Source: Myripristis murdjan (taxonomy: Eukaryota > Chordata > Actinopteri > Holocentriformes > Holocentridae). From it: a DNA stretch of 64,000 bases. A program made the position numbers and the translations under genes. A model generated the notes under the pieces. The model worked only from the letters and a program-made list of their open reading frames with translations, was not told the origin of the DNA and made no database searches. Shown here piece by piece: positions 58,230-64,000 of this stretch (its first letter is position 1; each line of letters opens with the position of its first letter). The DNA lies in the NCBI RefSeq assembly GCF_902150065.1, contig NC_043994.1, positions 22,583,913 to 22,647,912 on the forward strand. Direction: 5' to 3'.

Positions 58230-60580
58230 GCATAAAAATTATATTTAGTTACAGGTAAGAAGGCTAGACGTTTATTTACAATTGGTAGTTTACAGAGATA
58301 AAACAACGTCACTGAATCCATTTTTTTCCCCGTAAAAATGTTTGTGACTCGCTTTTTGAACAAAGGCTAAACTTTTCTCTTTGATGGGAGCGAGGTGGGA
58401 TCCAGTCCAGCTCCGGGACAAACTGCTCGGAGCCGAAGCCAAAGATCCAACAGATACTCAAGAAATCTGGCGAATAAACACTGTAGTCTACAGCTAGCAA
58501 GTCTCTGTAACAGGATCTGGGGGAAGAAAGTAGTCCTGCAGTGTTCAGGGATGCACGAAACTGAACCGGTCATGTTCAGGTATCTCCTCACGGGCAAAGA
58601 TCTGCAGGGCACGTGTTCAAAATGTTAATCAGAACTCATATTACAGCCATCACACCTTAGTATCTTTAGTATTCCCACATGTGCTTTTTCGGTAGTGGCG
58701 TCCTTGATCAACAGTCCAATCCTTCAGATCCAGATGGAGAATTTCAACACATATTACCATCACCAAAAAGTCATTTTTCTGTTTTTTTTTTTGTTTTGTT
58801 TTTTTGTATTTGTTTATAATGCTTTCTTCAACCACTTGAACCCACAAATCAATCGATAAACCCTGTCAATGCCCTGATCTGAAAAAATATAATTACTCTT
58901 CCAGGGAACAAAAGAAATCAAATGCTTCACTGTTCTTTTGTACTTGCATAGCACTTACAAAGAGAAATGACAAATCTTAAGGGTGCTACACACACGTGCA
59001 CACCCACCCACCCACACGTACCCACTCACACACATACACGCACTTATGCTTTTAGTTCATTCACACAAAACAGTGACATGACTCACTGCTGAAGAGGAGG
59101 GATACTGCCTGTGTTTTGGTTTTGTGTTTTCAAAGATTCGAACACTTTTTTGCTTCAAGGGAGGAAAAAAAAAGACTCGATAAACACATAAAAATATTAA
59201 GTAATGAAAACATTACAGATGACAGCATTTGAATTTCAGTCTGACAACAACTGACAAAACAATATTGACAATGCAAATAGCTCGAGGACCCTGACCACAA
59301 AGCAGGCGGTTTAGTAAAAAGGTAAACAATCTGTTATCAAATAGAGAAAAGGGGGGAAATAATGAGTTACAGGGAAATGGATAGAGTGATGGACATATAG
59401 ACAGATAAGTGGCAGATAGACAATAGAGTGAAACATAATGCAATTAGTCTTGAGGTAAATTTTATGGTCCCTTGCTGCCTAGTTGATACAAGGCGAGGCT
59501 AATCTATTCAGCAAAATTCATCTCCCAACAACAGTAGAAACTGCTCTCAGTTACAGCAAAGCAAAATGCCTACGAAATATAGCTTACAGCATATTCACCT
59601 GGACATTTCACCACCTCTAATCTTGTTTTACAGATTATAGTTTACATTTTGAATAGATACACAATATTGAAAATAACAAATAAGCATGGTTTTGTTATTC
59701 ACCACTGAGATATCCGCTGTGCACCAAACTCTCCAATTTGGCCTGCTCTACTAGAATTGAAAATCATACACGGTAGCTCAAGAGCCTAATCAAGCACAAA
59801 TGAGGAAAAATAAAAGGTTCTACATGATCATAACAGCAATGACAGTGGAAAAAAAAAATAATAAAATAAAAAAATCCACAAATATGGATAATAACTTAAA
59901 GAGCGTTCCCCAAAGGAAACTTTTAAGGGATGACCAGAAAGCTCTCCTGCAGTTTATTCTCGACAGATTGGAGGAGTGTGGCAGAGAGATAGAGGGATGC
60001 GAGGAGAGATGAAAGAGAACACCCCTGTGAGTCGGAATGATATGCCAAGGCTTTGAGGCATTTGTTGGTACAATATAAAGAGTCAGTCGGTCTAGTTATC
60101 CGCCAATCCTGAAACAAACTTCAAAATCCACCCTCCTACCACAAAGAAAGGCAGCTTTTCCCCAGCCCATAGCAATATGCTCAAGCCCTCCAAAACTCGA
60201 GGGTTCGGTCCTGATATGATTTGTCGTCGGTAAAAGCAGTTAGACAAGAAATCCTAGCCTGTCTCAGTCAGAAGGAATTAATGACCTGTTTGTCCATGTG
60301 CCTGTTGGAGTGTTTCTGTAGCCTGAGGAGGTTGGAGACAGGTTGGTGCCGCCTGTCATTCAGTGCACACACACAGCATGACAATGGAGACTACGAGACA
60401 TGATGCGGTTGCTAGAAAACAAAAGCCCCTGCCATGAGGTGAGATGGTGTTTAATCATGCACTTTCATGCTGGTAATGACGAACAGGTATTACTGAGTGA
60501 GCGTCTGCTTATTTGTGCGTGTGTGTTTGTGTGTTAATGTGCGTGCTTTGCTGTACTGAATACTTGGATTTCTTTTTTCT

Positions 60581-60587
<7 letters not shown>

Positions 60588-60619
<32 letters not shown>
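60588..60619. repeat. (TG)n microsatellite
   Basis: About 16 TG units inside the inferred unc5b 3' UTR. Confidence 0.95.
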
Positions 60620-60621
<2 letters not shown>

Positions 60622-61037
60622 CCCAAAGCCGTGCTATTTATATACAAGAATATGCTCATTTCAATCTTTAAAGAACACAATTAACAACACACGACAGATG
60701 AATTTACACCTATTGTACACCATTGTGCCTTCAAATTGTTTTCACTCTCTGTGGAGGTGCAAGATTGGTTTGAATGGAGGACTCAAGCTGAATCAAGTTA
60801 GCAGTTATTGTAGGATGGCTGGTGTGGGAATGGGTTTTTGTGGATATGCAGCTACAACGACTGATCAGGGGGTAGTGTGCTGAGAGGGAGATGAGGCAGA
60901 GGTAATAATATGAAGGAACCAAAATGCTCTAAAGGCTTATGATTTGTGCAGGGCTGTGCATATTCATAGGCAGGTTTTTATATTTTTTATCATGGTGGCA
61001 AAAAAATTCCTTGCTTGCTCTCTTGTTCCTTGACCAG

Positions 61038-61559
61038 TCAGCAATCCCCATCTGTTGTCATGACAACCAGCACCTCACTTTTGCCCATCTCTTCTAGTGC
61101 AGTCGCCAGAGAGACCAAGTCTGCGTCACCTTGGTGACAAGCTTCCCATAAGTCCAGTAGAACACCTGTGGGGCTGGGCTTTGTTGCAAAGTAGTTCAAG
61201 TACCTGAGGGAGAGAACGGCGGAGCAAGTTGTCAACACAGAGCGACAGAATGGCAGATGCACACCAACAGAATGAACGATCACAAACATCGCTGCATTAC
61301 AAACATGCTACACAAACAAACACTGGGTAGCAAGGGAGAGCTCTCACCTGTCAAAGCCCAGACTGTGTGCCAGTAGTCTCCAGTCACAACCGCGAGCGCT
61401 CGGTGCATCCAGACTGGCACAGATCTTCTGGCGGATGGATGCAGGCAAGCGAAAGGCATAAGGTCCCACTTGAGAGGAGGGCAGGCAGGCGCCCCCCGAA
61501 GGGAGGGGAGAGTGTGGAGGCTGGGTCTGTGCAGAAAGAAAATGAGAGAAGCATTGAGA

Positions 61560-61600
<41 letters not shown>

Positions 61601-63598
61601 AGCGATTCAGTACCAAAGTATAGGTGTGTGAACATCAACCTTCACCACGATATGATACCATGTTGACACCTGAGGCAACCTCCAATACTTGGCAATATCT
61701 CACATTTTGCTGCAATTTCATTCAGTGCGGTGTGATACGGTAATACAAAACGTGATATCAATAATTGGAATCCAGCTATTATGCACATATGTTATACCAG
61801 GGGGTTTCAAACTTTTTCATTTTCTGGACCCCCAAGTTGACTTTCATTAAGCCACAGACCCCCATCTGAAGTGATTTTGTCCTCGGGAGAGATGCTACGT
61901 GTCAAGACTGACAAACCGATTCTTAGTAATGAGATACAAACATACTGTTAAAATAAACCACTTTTATAGTTTTTATTATAACAATTCAGTTATTAAATTG
62001 TAGTGAGATTTTGTGCTTATCAATGAAAAACCTAACATTAGACACATTTTCTTTCAATCCAGATAGAACTCGTTTTTCGTGTTTGAACAATACAAACAGC
62101 ATAACACTGAACCAATGAATATTCACACCACTAAGCAAGTCACCTATGTGTTTGCTGGGATAACTGTGTGGTGTTAGCATCTGTGTCTGCGTAAGCACTG
62201 AAATCCCATGGGCCTTATTTCCACTGTCGTCATTACCTCCTGGATGTCTGTATGCAGCTGGAATATCTGGCCCTCCCCTTCCACCTGCCGTACACAGATC
62301 TTGCAGGTGAGCTGCGACACAGCCAGGCTGCCTCTCTCCAGGCTGAAGGTGCAGTGCAGGGGTCTCTGGCTGCCGCTCCAAATGTGGTAGAATGGGATTT
62401 CCTATCACACAAAGAAAAATGGTGAGAGCAAAGCTGGGAAAAAGGGGTCTATGCACTGCGGTGAAAGTGTCTCTGTGCTAAGTAGCACAGCCAAGCAGGA
62501 TCTAGGACACACTTTCCATTCCAGGAGAGTGCAATGAACTTTAGGGTGTGTTCACCAAGTGGGGCTCTATGTGTTAGTCATTAAAATGGACTGATCATAA
62601 ATTTTGACCACTATGCGAAGTCCTATTTATTTATTCAGAGAGGGTTCAGACTGCTATCTGGATGCTATGGCCAAGGAATGCACAGAGAATTTTGATGTTT
62701 ACAATGGTAGGGAATAGCAAGCTGACCCGCATTTAAAGCAACATTATATCCAAAATACCCCAAACATATTTTACATCCCCAATAAGTATGGATTAGAGGT
62801 AGATTGATACAGACTGCCAATGTTCTTCAGCAGGAAATAGCTCCCAAAAAACTCAATGCTCCCGAGGGCTGTGGATTATGCTGGATATCCATGTCATTGT
62901 TTTTGGAAAGCATTGCGGCAGTTGAGTTTTTCCACATGTACATTTTTAACAATTTGTACTCCACAAACGAATACCCGTCTGGCCCTGTTGTACTGGGATG
63001 CTGGGAAACTTGGAAAAAACGCCAAAATTGCACAATCACCCCAAAACGATCCGGATGGACAGACTGCACTAGGTTCAAGTGGGAAAATATCATTTTTGCA
63101 TTTTGGGTGAACTGTTCCCTTAAAAAATAAGTATTCCACGATGATGGAGACAAGTCTTTCAAGTCTTTGTCAGAGCACAACTTGCTGCAGCCATTAAACT
63201 GTATTCACATGCTTGAAGAAGGTATTATTACCTTAAAAGTATGACTCACAATGGTTGACGAATACTTTTCACTTCACTTTCCATAATAATTTGTGCTGCG
63301 TTCCCAATGTAGTCAGAATCATCTCTTTTGTAAATGGAGAGGGGGCTTGCATTCATGAGCACAGCCTTTATGTCGCATTCAAAAACACCATATGCACAGG
63401 CGACCATCCAAGCTACTTTTAATATTAGTGGCATAGTGAGTATCGTACCTGGTACTTGGCCAGTAATTTGCTTCTCCAGTGAGTGTGAGGAATGTCGTGG
63501 ATGGACAGGCGCAGGTTGTGGTAGCTGTCTTTGAAGAGCAGTGGCTTGGGGTCCTCCAACAAGACTCCGCCTAGACTCCTCTCCAAATCGAGCACCTC
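61038..63598 (-). CDS. unc5b: Netrin receptor UNC5B, C-terminal exons (5' part outside window)
   Basis: UNC5B is a type I membrane receptor for netrins that drives axon repulsion and vascular guidance, and acts as a dependence receptor through its cytoplasmic death domain. Four coding exons are visible: 63449-63598, 62237-62401, 61348-61526 and 61038-61203 (stop TGA 61038-61040), 660 nt in all with matching phases. The first two encode the UPA region ([57 protein letters not shown]). The last two encode the death domain ([49 protein letters not shown]). The ending [19 protein letters not shown] closely matches UNC5B, as does its position next to slc29a3. The GGPS-rich linker before the death domain ([17 protein letters not shown]) is the least conserved part. 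Confidence 0.95.
61561..61599. repeat. Poly(A) tract in an unc5b intron (poly(T) in gene sense)
   Basis: About 39 A residues start 35 nt before the acceptor of the exon at 61526 and so sit where the polypyrimidine tract and branch region are expected. Confidence 0.95.
61798..61900. mobile_element. hAT-like element remnant, one end only
   Basis: CCAGGGGGTTTCAAACTTTTTC followed shortly by CTGGACCCCCAA and CACAGACCCCC is a typical fish hAT-derived end. The other end is not found. Confidence 0.35.
62732..63124 (+). mobile_element. Non-autonomous DNA transposon (TTAAAGG...CTTTAA family), copy 2
   Basis: The left end reads TTTAAAGCAACATTATATCC. The right end, on the other strand, reads TTTAAGGGAACAGTTCACCC. 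The interior shares GGGCTGTGGATTATGCTGG, ATATCC and GTCATTGTTTTTGG with copy 1 at 41873-42519. It lies in an unc5b intron. Confidence 0.65.
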
Positions 63599-64000
63599 CT
63601 GCAGAGATACAGGAAGGACAGGTTCGATTCAATTTCCTTCAAATGTACCTTGTTTAAATTCATGTTTGGCATTGATTTACCCTGTTATTTGAATTAATAT
63701 TATTTACTTCATTATTGTTTAAGAATTTTGATACAGTGTGTTTTCAAAATAAGAGCCGCACCAGGCAACTTTGCAGGTTGCTGGCACCAAGTGCGAAATG
63801 AGAGATATCTGTTTGCAGGCATTTTGAACTTACAATAACTGGAAATCATGCAATGTGACATGAGTAAACTGCACGTACTGTGCTCATGTTCACCAAACCT
63901 GACAATCTGTGATTACTTTACATCAAATCAATATCTAGCACTGGCAACTCTGGTTTTGTCTGGATGGAGGACTTTCTTACAGCTTTTTAGAGGACAGTTT
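63599..64000 (-). other. unc5b intron running out of the window
   Basis: No exon, RNA gene or repeat is recognisable here. Confidence 0.7.

Larger units (their letters stand above)
58205..61037 (-). other. Likely 3' UTR of unc5b
   Basis: No other gene is visible between the unc5b stop and a minus-strand AATAAA at 58224-58229 (another at 58273-58278). UNC5B genes have long 3' UTRs, so about 2.8 kb is plausible. It includes a TG microsatellite (60588-60619). The extent is inferred. Confidence 0.45.

Overview
This window looks like part of a ray-finned fish (teleost, probably percomorph) nuclear chromosome. The genes are vertebrate genes with GT-AG introns. Introns and intergenic DNA are AT-rich, full of (CA)n, (GA)n and (AT)n tracts, and dotted with short terminal-inverted-repeat DNA transposons, decayed fish LINE pieces and one solo LTR. 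No bacterial, organellar or CRISPR-like content was found.

Layout, left to right: (1) 1374-10746, + strand: the last six coding exons of micu1, the calcium gatekeeper of the mitochondrial uniporter. (2) 15936-21714, - strand: complete 14-exon nolc1 (Nopp140), tail-to-tail with micu1 and unusually long (about 1,046 residues). (3) 22695-23039, +: mrps6, coding region in a single GC-rich exon. (4) 27543-39637, +: complete psap (prosaposin) with four saposin B-type domains, two flanking SapA-type modules and a 6-bp microexon candidate in saposin B. (5) 42593-50622 plus a 5' exon near 54361, -: slc29a3 (ENT3, lysosomal nucleoside transporter), tail-to-tail with psap. (6) 61038-63598, -: the last four coding exons of unc5b (netrin receptor), with a long 3' UTR reaching down to about 58.2 kb.

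micu1, psap, slc29a3 and unc5b all lie in human 10q22, so the backbone is conserved synteny. nolc1 (10q24 in human) and mrps6 (chromosome 21 in human) are local differences. Two genes serve mitochondria (micu1, mrps6) and two serve lysosomes (psap, slc29a3); I see no sign that these are co-regulated, although the psap promoter carries E-box palindromes of the kind bound by TFEB.

Reading frames were checked by summing exon lengths. nolc1 gives 3,141 nt, psap 1,593 nt and slc29a3 1,437 nt, all multiples of three, with codon phases matching at the splice junctions. No undescribed multi-gene system was found. The best leads are the psap microexon, the modular and expanded nolc1 repeat exons, the intronless mrps6 with a possible 3' UTR intron, a CA-repeat lying against a weak slc29a3 splice donor, and a hAT-like element whose remnant ORF carries a 27-bp minisatellite that keeps frame.
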